This document shows positions 1-5,209 of a stretch of 5,548 bases of DNA, piece after piece. Each line of letters opens with the position of its first letter. Within the stretch, counting starts at the first letter, position 1. The DNA is from Halococcaceae archaeon (GTDB lineage Archaea > Halobacteriota > Halobacteria > Halobacteriales > Halalkalicoccaceae). The stretch lies in contig SKXI01000434.1 in the NCBI GenBank assembly GCA_007128515.1, positions 1 to 5,548 of the forward strand. Reading direction: 5' to 3'. A program made the translations under genes and the position numbers. Under the pieces are notes generated by a model that made no database searches, had not been told where the DNA came from, and saw nothing but the letters and a program-made list of their open reading frames with translations.

Positions 1-454
1 CGACCCCCGGAACCCCGGGGACGGCCGCGGTCTCGAACCACCGTTCGTCCGGAACGAAGAGCGTGATCCGAAACGGCCACGCCACGAGGGGGACGCTCGA
101 GAGCGGGAAGTAGACCCGACGCAGTCGGCGGGTCACCGCCTCCCGGGACGAGACTTTCAGGGTCGGCTTTCGGAGGTCGTCGGCGAGTTCGCTCCGCCTC
201 CCGGTGAACCGCGCCTTCGGGACCGACGCGTTGGCGAACACCTTCTCCTCGATCATCCGCAGCCGGGAACGCGTCACGTCGAACGAGCGATACCGTCTGC
301 CGTCGGACACGAGGGAGATCGTCAGCGCGAGCATCCCGATCAACAGGAAGGACGGCGGGCTCTCCGGTGAAGCGAACGAGAGCGCGAGCACGGCGGCGAT
401 CACGCCGATCGCCCAGTCGATCGTCGGGTCGGGGCGGCTGACGCGGGTCGACAT
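1..454 (-). CDS. DUF2270 family membrane protein, partial (C-terminus outside window; N-terminus probably damaged)
   Basis: The frame stays open from the ATG at 452-454 to the left edge, giving 151 residues. Two hydrophobic segments lie at about residues 13-28 and 35-50, followed by a basic GRRYRSFDV stretch (52-60), a soluble part with ADDLRKPTLKVSSREA (91-106), and a third hydrophobic stretch at about 115-134 (VYFPLSSVPLVAWPFRITLF). This order and these motifs match haloarchaeal DUF2270 predicted membrane proteins as I remember them; the molecular function of the family is unknown. The ATG is preceded by a plausible ribosome site (GAGGTG, about 6 nt upstream), so a shortened protein could be made. 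However, the codons just upstream (YRGEVGQ, then TAG) continue the family's conserved N-terminal motif, which implies that the true start was further upstream and has been cut off. I am confident in the family, less so that the gene still works. Confidence 0.72.
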   Translation of the reverse strand, partial: MSTRVSRPDPTIDWAIGVIAAVLALSFASPESPPSFLLIGMLALTISLVSDGRRYRSFDVTRSRLRMIEEKVFANASVPKARFTGRRSELADDLRKPTLKVSSREAVTRRLRRVYFPLSSVPLVAWPFRITLFVPDERWFETAAVPGVPGV

Positions 455-579
455 CTGGCCCACCTCTCCCCGGTACTAGTGCGGCAGCAGCGAGAGGAAC
501 TCCGTCGTTCCCGTCCCGCCTCCCCGGCCACCTCACTGGCCTCCTCCGTCTCGGGGTCGATCGTGTCGTTTCCCTCAAT
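455..579 (-). pseudogene. Decayed 5' end of the DUF2270 gene (in-frame TAG plus frameshift)
   Basis: Reading upstream from the ATG at 454 in the same frame gives YRGEVGQ, then a TAG at 476-478, then TGTTEFLSLLPH before the frame turns to glycine-rich nonsense. In another frame, from about 576 to about 515, the strand reads EGNDTIDPETEEASEVAGEAG, an acidic linker typical of haloarchaeal N-termini. Joined, the two pieces look like a normal DUF2270 N-terminus (acidic tail, then FLSLLPHxYRGEV, then the first membrane helix). The TAG sits where the family usually has an aromatic residue, so a Tyr codon (TAC/TAT) changed to TAG is the simplest explanation. The frameshift would lie at about 505-520. 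An ATT at 577-579 sits where a start codon might have been. The pseudogene reading is an inference from remembered family pattern, not from an alignment. Confidence 0.55.
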
Positions 580-646
580 GGGCTGAACACGTCGTCAGCG
601 GCCAAAGCACCTGGCAGCGACACGAGCGACGGGACGGATCGGCTCG

Positions 647-667
647 GATCCCGGCGACCACGGGATC
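647..667. other. Short inverted repeat downstream of the GH32 gene
   Basis: A perfect 7-bp dyad (GATCCCG and CGGGATC) with a 7-nt loop lies about 17 nt past the GH32 stop codon. It could fold in the 3' end of the transcript and act as an end-stabilising hairpin. No T-run follows it, and archaeal termination mostly uses T-rich tracts, so calling it a terminator would be weak. In DNA of this GC content a dyad this short can arise by chance. Confidence 0.2.
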
Positions 668-683
668 GGCGTCTCGATCCGGT

Positions 684-2744
684 TCACCAGATCGACTCGA
701 GCGGCCAGAGCTCCATCGAGACGCTCGCCGCACCACCCGTCGCCGAGAGCGAGAGCCGATCGCTCCCCTCGCTCTCGGGGTAGACCCGCCCGGTGAGACA
801 GCGTCGCTCGTTCGCGAACAGCTCCACCACCGAACCGTCGACGAACGCCCGGAGCGTGAGCGGGTCGGAGAGGTCGTCCGCGGGCGCGGTGACGGGCTCC
901 TCGACCGTTCCCGGCCCCCCCGCAGCGCTGCGGTCGATCAGCAGTTCGTCGTCCGTGTAGCGGATCGTCGTCCGCTCTCCACCGCTCGCCGCGGTGAGAC
1001 AGGCGAGTTCGACCGAGTCGGCGCCGTCGAGGTGGATCTCCGCCGCGAGTTCGAGCGACCGGCCACGAACCGGAAGCTCGGTCTCTGTTCCGGGTTCGAG
1101 CGCGATATCGAACTCGTGGCGCTCGCCCCGGAGTGCCTCCAGCTCCGCTGCGGGGCGCTGGCGGAGTTCGTCCCCCTCGACAGAGAGTTCGCGCGGGAGC
1201 GAGAGACAGCCCGACCAGCCGGCGTCCCACTGCTCTCGCGCGCCGCGTGCCTCGGGGAGCCAGCCCCAGGTGAGGTATCGATCCCCGTCGGCAAGCGACT
1301 GCGGGGCGTAGAAGTCGCCGTGGTCGAGCAGGCCGGTCGACTCGCGTTCGAAGCGACCGCGAGCGGCGTCGAACGAGCCGACGAAGTAACGCACCTCCTC
1401 GTAGTTCGAGACGTGGAGCAGGTCGCGGTCGGCGAACCCCAGGAGTTCGGGACACTCCCACATGTGACCCTCTCCGGGTTCGCCCGCGAGCACCGGCCCC
1501 TCGTACCGCCAGTTCGCGAGGTCCGTCCCCGTGTAGTAGAGGACGACGCCGGTCCCCTCGTCCGTGCCGGAGCCGATCAGGTGGTGCCAGGTGTCGCCCT
1601 CGCGCCAGAGGGCGTGGTCCCGGAACTCCGTCTCCCAGTGTTCGGTCGAGCGCAGCGCCGGCTCGTCCGGGGGGAGTTCGATCACCGGGTTCGCCTCGTA
1701 GGTCTCCCAGGTGCGGAGGTCGGGGTCGTCGCTCGTCGCGAGACACGGGAGCTGTCGCCTGTCCCTGCCGCCGGTGTAGACGAGCGTCGGCGTCCCGTCG
1801 TCGTCGACCGCACAGCCCGACCAGCAGCCGTCCCGGTCCGGACCGTTCGGCGATGGGGTGAGCGCGACCGGTTCGTCCCGCCATCGAACGAGGTCCGAGC
1901 TGGAGACGTGGCCCCAGTGGATCGTCCCGTGGTGCGGTCCCGCGGGGTTGTACTGGTAGAAGACGTGGTACCGGCCGTTCCAGCGAACGAGCCCGTTCGG
2001 GTCGTTCAGCCAGTTCGCCGGCGCGGTGAGGTGGTGGCTCGGACGGTGGTGGTCGCCCGCGAGCGTGGCTCGCAGTTCGCCGAGGGCGGGGACGTCCCGG
2101 GGCCGCTCCGGGAGCTCCTCCGGTCGCGCGAGACAGTCGACAGCGTTCGAGAGCAGGCGGTCTCGCCGCTCGCCGAAGGCCTCCCCGGCCGAGACGAACG
2201 AACCGATCCCGAGGACTGCTCCCCGGCCGACCCGCCAGACGGCCATCGGGAGCTGGCCGTAGGCGTCCCCGCTCCCGCGGGCGGTCGCCGCGAGCAGTTC
2301 GCCACGCTCGGGGAGGATTCCCTCGTAGCGGGCGAACGGGGCGTGTTCCGCGGTGAACGCCCGCTCGTCGAACCCCGAGAAGAGCGGGTGGTCGGTGTAC
2401 CGGGCCTTCGGGAGCGGCCCGGTCGGTTCCTCCTCTACCCCGGTCACGTCCGGCGGGACCGGGTCGACGCCGAGCGCGGCCACCGCCGAGAGCGCGCGTC
2501 CGGTCAGCAGGAGGCCACCACCCGCACGCAGGTACGGGAGGAGCCGCTCGCGGTGGGTGTAGAGCGCGTCCGTGATCACGAGCGACTCCTCCTGGTGCCA
2601 CCAGAGCAGATCGTACGTCGTTGGCTCGAGCGCGTCGAACTCGACCGTCGTCGTCTCGAACGGGGCGTCGCCGTAGACGCTCCGCTGCGCCGGTGAGAGC
2701 GCGTCGAGGAAGGGAGTACCGACCGCGAACGGGAACCGGTCCAT
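684..2744 (-). CDS. Glycoside hydrolase family 32 protein (sucrose/levan-type beta-fructosidase) with N-terminal GATase-like domain
   Basis: This 686-residue enzyme should hydrolyse beta-fructosidic bonds in sucrose or fructans with retention, releasing fructose. The GH32 five-bladed propeller starts at about residue 235. The nucleophile is Asp248 in WLNDPNG (245-251), the transition-state stabiliser is Asp376 in FRDHALW (374-380), and the acid/base is Glu430 in MWECPEL (428-434). DFYAPQS (477-483) and WGWL (493-496) are further GH32 signatures. A C-terminal beta-sandwich follows, with LRAFVDGSVVELFANE at 631-646. Residues 1 to about 210 are an extra alpha/beta domain (YDLLWWHQEES, then LRAGGGLLLTG) resembling ThuA/DUF4960-type glutamine-amidotransferase-like folds. 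It has no Cys at the expected nucleophile elbow, so it is probably not catalytic. There is no Sec or Tat signal, so a cytoplasmic location is inferred. The ATG at 2744 was chosen because a box A lies 23 nt upstream and the protein begins sensibly there; upstream codons run into the preceding gene. Family assignment is firm; the exact substrate is not. Confidence 0.93.
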   Translation of the reverse strand: MDRFPFAVGTPFLDALSPAQRSVYGDAPFETTTVEFDALEPTTYDLLWWHQEESLVITDALYTHRERLLPYLRAGGGLLLTGRALSAVAALGVDPVPPDVTGVEEEPTGPLPKARYTDHPLFSGFDERAFTAEHAPFARYEGILPERGELLAATARGSGDAYGQLPMAVWRVGRGAVLGIGSFVSAGEAFGERRDRLLSNAVDCLARPEELPERPRDVPALGELRATLAGDHHRPSHHLTAPANWLNDPNGLVRWNGRYHVFYQYNPAGPHHGTIHWGHVSSSDLVRWRDEPVALTPSPNGPDRDGCWSGCAVDDDGTPTLVYTGGRDRRQLPCLATSDDPDLRTWETYEANPVIELPPDEPALRSTEHWETEFRDHALWREGDTWHHLIGSGTDEGTGVVLYYTGTDLANWRYEGPVLAGEPGEGHMWECPELLGFADRDLLHVSNYEEVRYFVGSFDAARGRFERESTGLLDHGDFYAPQSLADGDRYLTWGWLPEARGAREQWDAGWSGCLSLPRELSVEGDELRQRPAAELEALRGERHEFDIALEPGTETELPVRGRSLELAAEIHLDGADSVELACLTAASGGERTTIRYTDDELLIDRSAAGGPGTVEEPVTAPADDLSDPLTLRAFVDGSVVELFANERRCLTGRVYPESEGSDRLSLSATGGAASVSMELWPLESIW

Positions 2745-2767
2745 TGGAACGGGTACCGGAGTCGGAG

Positions 2768-2773
2768 TAAAAA
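2768..2773 (-). promoter_or_regulatory. Box A (TATA-like) promoter of the GH32 gene
   Basis: TTTTTA on the minus strand lies in the 35-nt gap between the stop of the membrane-protein gene and the GH32 ATG, with 23 nt between the element and the ATG. This is the usual distance from an archaeal TATA box to the transcription start, so the mRNA would begin at or next to the ATG (leaderless). No Shine-Dalgarno sequence is visible, which agrees. The GH32 gene thus seems to have its own promoter despite lying close behind the upstream operon. Confidence 0.6.
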
Positions 2774-2779
2774 GCCTTC

Positions 2780-3244
2780 TCAGGCGTCCGCCGCGAGCGC
2801 CATCGTCCGGACCCGGGCGACGACCTCCGCGACGACCGCGCCCGTGGCGAGCGTCGCGAGCGCGACGACCGCGAGCGCGAGCGGCCCCTCGCTCGACAGG
2901 AGTCCGTAGAGGGGGATCCGGTCGGGCGATCCGTCGCCGAGCGCGGTCGACCCGGCTGCGAGCCCCATCAGGACGCCCGAACAGGCGACCACCAGCACGC
3001 CGTGGAGCGCTCCGGACCGGGTCGACGGCGCGGCGAAGTAGCCCGAGAGCGCGACACCCACGAGGAGACACGCCGCAGTCAGTCCCACCCCAGTCACGGG
3101 AGTGAGCGGCCCGATCACCGAGACGCCGACCGCGACGAGCACGACCGAGAGACCGACCGCGACCGCGCCGCCGTCTACGCGCCGGAGCTCCCGGTCGTCG
3201 TGTTTCGCCCGTAACGAGCGGCGAAGCTGGGTGTCACGTCGCAT
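2780..3244 (-). CDS. Small four-helix membrane protein, possibly DUF5518-like
   Basis: This 154-residue protein has a basic N-terminus (MRRDTQLRRSLRAKHDD) followed by four hydrophobic segments at about residues 26-47, 50-72, 78-102 and 121-144. The basic start suggests that the N-terminus faces the cytoplasm. Segments 2-3, with a Gly-rich SGYFAAPSTRSGALHG link (67-82), resemble haloarchaeal DUF5518-type membrane proteins, in which a GYL/GYF turn separates paired helices. This resemblance is tentative and no function is known. The ATG at 3244 lies one base after the TGA of the upstream gene at 3246, which implies translational coupling and a shared transcript. No strong ribosome site of its own is visible, as expected for coupled translation. 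Confidence 0.75.
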   Translation of the reverse strand: MRRDTQLRRSLRAKHDDRELRRVDGGAVAVGLSVVLVAVGVSVIGPLTPVTGVGLTAACLLVGVALSGYFAAPSTRSGALHGVLVVACSGVLMGLAAGSTALGDGSPDRIPLYGLLSSEGPLALAVVALATLATGAVVAEVVARVRTMALAADA

Positions 3245-3245
3245 C

Positions 3246-3626
3246 TCAGACGTCGCTGAGGCGGATCCCGTCGTCGACGATCCGGGCGTTCCGTTCGCGA
3301 TCCAGCGCCGCCGCCAGCTCCTCGTGCTCGTAGAGCTGCTGGATCAGCGCGTACTGGAAGTCACACCAGACCTCCGCGTAGATCGAGGACTGGCCCCAGG
3401 CACGGAGTTCGACGATGTAGCCGTCGTACTCCTCCCACCGGCCCTGGAGGCGGTCCAAGACGTCCGCCGCGGCGGCCGCCGCCTCCTCCTCTCCCGCCTC
3501 CATCGCGTCGTTGATGTACGTCTCGTACTGCGTGATCTCGCGGTCCATCGCCATCACCGCCTCCTCGCTCCCCTCGGGGAGCGTCGAGGCGAGCTCCTCC
3601 GGCACGACGAGGTCGATCGGGTCCAT
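3246..3626 (-). CDS. Small acidic helical protein of unknown function
   Basis: I do not recognise a named family for this 126-residue, cytoplasmic-looking, strongly acidic protein. It appears mostly alpha-helical. A long heptad-like region (about 21-75) contains an EEEAAAAAAD tract (46-55), then RWEEYDGYIVELRAWGQSSIYAEVWCDFQYALIQQLYEHEE (63-103, rich in aromatic residues), and a charged tail. A single Cys is at 88. No membrane segment or signal is present. The ATG at 3626 is supported by a box A 24 nt upstream, which implies a leaderless transcript. The gene is first in a two-gene operon with the four-helix membrane protein, 1 nt downstream, so the two products may act together, for example as a soluble partner of the membrane protein; that is inference from position only. 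Confidence 0.75.
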   Translation of the reverse strand: MDPIDLVVPEELASTLPEGSEEAVMAMDREITQYETYINDAMEAGEEEAAAAAADVLDRLQGRWEEYDGYIVELRAWGQSSIYAEVWCDFQYALIQQLYEHEELAAALDRERNARIVDDGIRLSDV

Positions 3627-3650
3627 ACCGGCTCAACGGACGCCGGCGAC

Positions 3651-3656
3651 AAATAA
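3651..3656 (-). promoter_or_regulatory. Box A promoter of the 3246-3626 / 2780-3244 operon
   Basis: TTATTT on the minus strand has 24 nt between it and the ATG at 3626, in a 39-nt gap after the peroxiredoxin stop codon. The spacing fits a leaderless archaeal transcript that starts at the ATG. It suggests that the operon is transcribed separately from the peroxiredoxin gene. Confidence 0.6.
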
Positions 3657-3665
3657 CCGCCCGGC

Positions 3666-4181
3666 CTACTCCCCCGCGGACTCGACCGCCGCCTCGATCG
3701 CCTCCAGGTCGGGAAACGTGAGCGACTCCTCGGTCTCCCAGGCGTAGGTCACGGTCCGGTCGGGGGCGATCACGAGCACGACACGGCCCGTGATCCCCGC
3801 GAGCACACCCGACGTTCGGCGGATCCCCAGCTCGTCGGGGAGGTCGGAGGAGAACGTCGAGAGCAACGGGTACGAGAGGTCGTACTCGTCGACGAAGGCG
3901 AGCTGTGACCACGGCGTGTCGACGCTCAGCCCGTAGACCGCGGCGTCGAGGCCGGTCAGCTCGTCGATCCAGTCGCGAAGCTCACAGAGTTCCTGCGTGC
4001 AGGTCCGCGAGTAGACGCCCGGAAACGTCGCGACGACGACCGGCCCTTCGGAGAGCGCCTCGGCCAGCGAGAACGTCTCGACGTCGTCCGAGGTGTACGA
4101 GCCACGTTCGGCACGCGCTGCGAGTTCGGGGGTGACCATCGGCAGCGTGAACTCGGCTACCGTCTCTCCAACCTCGATCAT
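3666..4181 (-). CDS. Peroxiredoxin (AhpC/TSA family, redoxin domain)
   Basis: This 171-residue thiol peroxidase should reduce hydrogen peroxide or organic peroxides in the cytoplasm using a reactive cysteine. The active-site segment is FPGVYSRTCTQELCELRDW (53-71), matching the family's P-x3-T/S-x2-C motif: Pro54, Ser58 and peroxidatic Cys61. A second Cys at 66 is placed as in many haloarchaeal and bacterial members (CTxELC) and may serve as a nearby resolving residue. The conserved active-site Arg is probably Arg133 (GRVVLVIAPD), followed by TVTYAW. An insertion of about 20 residues (22-40, charged) precedes the active-site strand. The frame is open upstream to about 4370, but the ATG at 4181 gives the standard redoxin N-terminus (IEVGETVAEFTLP) and has a box A at the right distance, so I chose it. 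The reductant is not visible in this window. Confidence 0.9.
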   Translation of the reverse strand: MIEVGETVAEFTLPMVTPELAARAERGSYTSDDVETFSLAEALSEGPVVVATFPGVYSRTCTQELCELRDWIDELTGLDAAVYGLSVDTPWSQLAFVDEYDLSYPLLSTFSSDLPDELGIRRTSGVLAGITGRVVLVIAPDRTVTYAWETEESLTFPDLEAIEAAVESAGE

Positions 4182-4204
4182 GTGTCGACGACGGACGGGG
4201 ACCG

Positions 4205-4210
4205 TATGAA
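4205..4210 (-). promoter_or_regulatory. Box A promoter of the peroxiredoxin gene
   Basis: TTCATA on the minus strand has 23 nt between it and the ATG at 4181, the same geometry as the box A elements before the two minus-strand transcription units downstream. No Shine-Dalgarno sequence precedes the ATG, which agrees with a leaderless mRNA. The match to the haloarchaeal consensus is modest. Confidence 0.45.
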
Positions 4211-4325
4211 TCCGTCCTTCGCGGAGAGAAACTACCGCGGCTCTTACCGACTCCGGTGAAACAACTGTTCGGTGTGTGATATTGGGCAGTACCGGATGAT
4301 GAGGAGAGGGGAGGAGTACACTAAC

Positions 4326-4436
4326 ATGGGCCCTATTTATCCGGTTTTTGTCATTAGTTGCGTGCAACATCCAGAGCGTGGATGCAGCACCAGCCTCGTC
4401 TTCAATTCACGCTTGCCGGACTGTATCAGCCGGTAG
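4326..4436 (+). CDS. Candidate small ORF (36 aa), uncertain
   Basis: An ATG at 4326 opens 36 codons ending at TAG (4434-4436). The product starts MGPIYPVFVISC and contains three Cys residues (12, 20, 33). Its best support is upstream: a strong purine-rich GGGGAGGAG (4308-4316) ends 9 nt before the ATG, a good ribosome-binding arrangement. Against it, the peptide is short, unrecognised and not acidic, which is unusual for haloarchaeal proteins, and no convincing promoter precedes it. It could be a leader peptide, a real small protein or chance. Confidence 0.2.
   Translation: MGPIYPVFVISCVQHPERGCSTSLVFNSRLPDCISR
4357..4384. promoter_or_regulatory. Palindrome plus adjoining hairpin in the intergenic region
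   Basis: GTTGC-GT-GCAAC (4357-4368) is a perfect 5-bp dyad of the size bound by dimeric helix-turn-helix regulators. Sharing its last base is a second dyad, CATCCA-GAGCG-TGGATG (4368-4384), able to form a 6-bp hairpin. They lie 17 nt past an AT-rich CTATTTAT element (4333-4340), which could be a rightward box A starting transcription near 4364-4366. An operator role or a structured RNA leader are both possible; neither is shown. Confidence 0.25.
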
Positions 4437-4505
4437 AAAAATTCTGCGTATCGTTCACCGACCGGCCGATCCGTGGCACGTCCCGCTCACTATTCAACTC
4501 CCGCG

Positions 4506-4511
4506 TATTTT
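4506..4511 (+). promoter_or_regulatory. Possible box A of the SnoaL-like gene
   Basis: TATTTT is the closest AT-rich element before the SnoaL-like ATG. Transcription would start around 4535, leaving a leader of about 30 nt. That fits the ribosome site seen before this gene and contrasts with the leaderless arrangement inferred for the leftward genes. Confidence 0.4.
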
Positions 4512-4554
4512 GCACGGGGTGACTCTATGTAGTTGCTTCGCATAGTGGGACGGC

Positions 4555-4559
4555 GGTGA
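4555..4559 (+). promoter_or_regulatory. Ribosome-binding site of the SnoaL-like gene
   Basis: GGTGA, complementary to the end of archaeal 16S rRNA, ends 7 nt before the ATG at 4567. It supports this start codon and a leadered transcript. Confidence 0.5.
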
Positions 4560-4566
4560 ACACCCG

Positions 4567-4986
4567 ATGGCAGAAGCATCACCACCGGACGTTGAAGAGG
4601 TAGTGCGCGCCGTAGAGGGCCTGCACAGCGGAGACGTATCGAATTTGGACGTGTACGCTGAATCGGCCAGTTTCTATGGCCCTGACATTCCTGATGGAAT
4701 CCACGGACGGGACGCATACGAAAACTATGCCAAAGAAGTGGTGCCAGCGTTTCCCGACCTTCGACTTTCAGTTGACGACGTACTCGCGAGCGACGAGGTC
4801 GTAATGGTAGAATGGACGTGGACGGGTACACACGAAGGCGAATTCGAGGGAATCGCGCCGACCGGACGTGAGGTTGAGATCAGGGGGATGACGAAAGCCG
4901 TAATTGCGGACGGTAAAATCCAAGAAGAACGAGGATACTACGATTTGCAGGACTTCCTCGCTCAACTCGGGATCGCGGACGAGTGA
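4567..4986 (+). CDS. SnoaL-like polyketide cyclase / ester cyclase family protein (NTF2 fold)
   Basis: This 139-residue protein begins with a short acidic helix (VEEVVRAVEGLHSGD, 9-23), continues with FYGPDIPDGIHGRDAYENY (37-55), and then the SnoaL core: AFPDLRLSVDDVLASDEVVMVEWTWTGTHEGEFEGIAPTGREV (61-103), with the hallmark FPDL, W-x-GTHxGEFxGIxPTG and GMTKAVIADGKIQEE (108-121) elements. YYDLQDFLAQLG (124-135) ends the domain. The length matches single-domain family members. Known relatives cyclise polyketide esters or do other small-molecule chemistry in a cone-shaped pocket, but most genomic copies have no known substrate, and no polyketide genes are nearby. The start is supported by a ribosome site. 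Codons end in A or T more often than in the genes to the left, hinting at a different history. It converges with the GYD-domain gene. Confidence 0.85.
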   Translation: MAEASPPDVEEVVRAVEGLHSGDVSNLDVYAESASFYGPDIPDGIHGRDAYENYAKEVVPAFPDLRLSVDDVLASDEVVMVEWTWTGTHEGEFEGIAPTGREVEIRGMTKAVIADGKIQEERGYYDLQDFLAQLGIADE

Positions 4987-5150
4987 CGACAGTTCTCCGA
5001 GTGATACGTTTTCCGTCTGTACCGATCCGAACCGTCTTTGACGGGAGTGACCGGAGTGCCACATTCGCACCCTATCTGCAGCACCCATCGAATGGTTTCT
5101 CCATTCACTGTCAGAAACGACGTGACCGACTCGGAGGCTGTACCCCGCAA
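4962..5150 (-). CDS. Candidate small Cys/His protein (possible zinc finger), uncertain
   Basis: This 62-codon minus-strand ORF opens with TTG at 5150 (or GTG at 5108, giving 48 residues) and overlaps the last 25 nt of the SnoaL-like gene tail to tail. Its core reads GCECGTPVTP (27-36), then RRKTYHSENCRH (45-56). Cys28, Cys30, His50 and Cys54 are placed like the ligands of small haloarchaeal zinc fingers, where a CxxCG knuckle is followed by YC/HSxxC. The first pair is CxC, not CxxC, which weakens the match. It lies 59 nt downstream of the GYD-domain gene on the same strand, so it could share its transcript. No ATG and no clear ribosome site are visible. It may be a small gene, a zinc-finger remnant or chance. 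Confidence 0.28.
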   Translation of the reverse strand: MRGTASESVTSFLTVNGETIRWVLQIGCECGTPVTPVKDGSDRYRRKTYHSENCRHSSAIPS

Positions 5151-5209
5151 GCCGGCACGGATACAAGAGATGTAGTTCGTGGAAACCAGTTCAACGATTG
5201 TACCGCTCC

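Larger units (their letters stand above)
4182..4566. other. 385-nt divergent intergenic region
   Basis: The region separates the peroxiredoxin gene (leftward) from the SnoaL-like gene (rightward) and should carry both promoters. Beyond these it holds a purine-rich ribosome-site-like tract (4301-4316) before a 36-codon ORF, an AT-rich CTATTTAT (4333-4340), a small palindrome (4357-4368) and an adjoining 6-bp hairpin (4368-4384). I see no tRNA, insertion sequence or long repeat. The rightward half is visibly richer in A and T than the genes to its left. Confidence 0.6.

Noticed and set aside
204..479. 91-codon plus-strand frame opposite the DUF2270 gene
   Set aside because: The minus strand carries a recognisable membrane protein over the same bases; the plus frame shows no family features and begins inside it.
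595..2601. 668-codon open frame on the minus strand, overlapping the GH32 gene
   Set aside because: Composition is dominated by Arg, Pro, Gly and Ala with no domain motifs. It is a GC-driven shadow of the GH32 gene, whose frame carries all three catalytic motifs.
1032..2696. 554-codon open frame on the plus strand opposite GH32
   Set aside because: It is low in diversity (Arg, Val, Glu, Pro), has no recognisable domain, promoter or ribosome site, and mirrors the codon bias of the GH32 gene on the other strand.
3361..3912. 183-codon minus-strand frame spanning the peroxiredoxin and small acidic protein genes
   Set aside because: It crosses the promoter between two well-supported genes and encodes Arg/Gly-rich sequence typical of an out-of-frame shadow.
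4182..4370. 63-codon upstream extension of the peroxiredoxin frame
   Set aside because: The extension is basic and unlike redoxin N-termini. The ATG at 4181 gives a normal family start and has a correctly spaced box A. The open frame upstream is chance.
4768..5166. 132-codon minus-strand frame overlapping the SnoaL-like gene
   Set aside because: Most of it is antisense to the SnoaL-like domain, and its composition (many Ser, Arg, His) is unlike haloarchaeal proteins. The shorter neighbouring frame at 4962-5150 is the better candidate.
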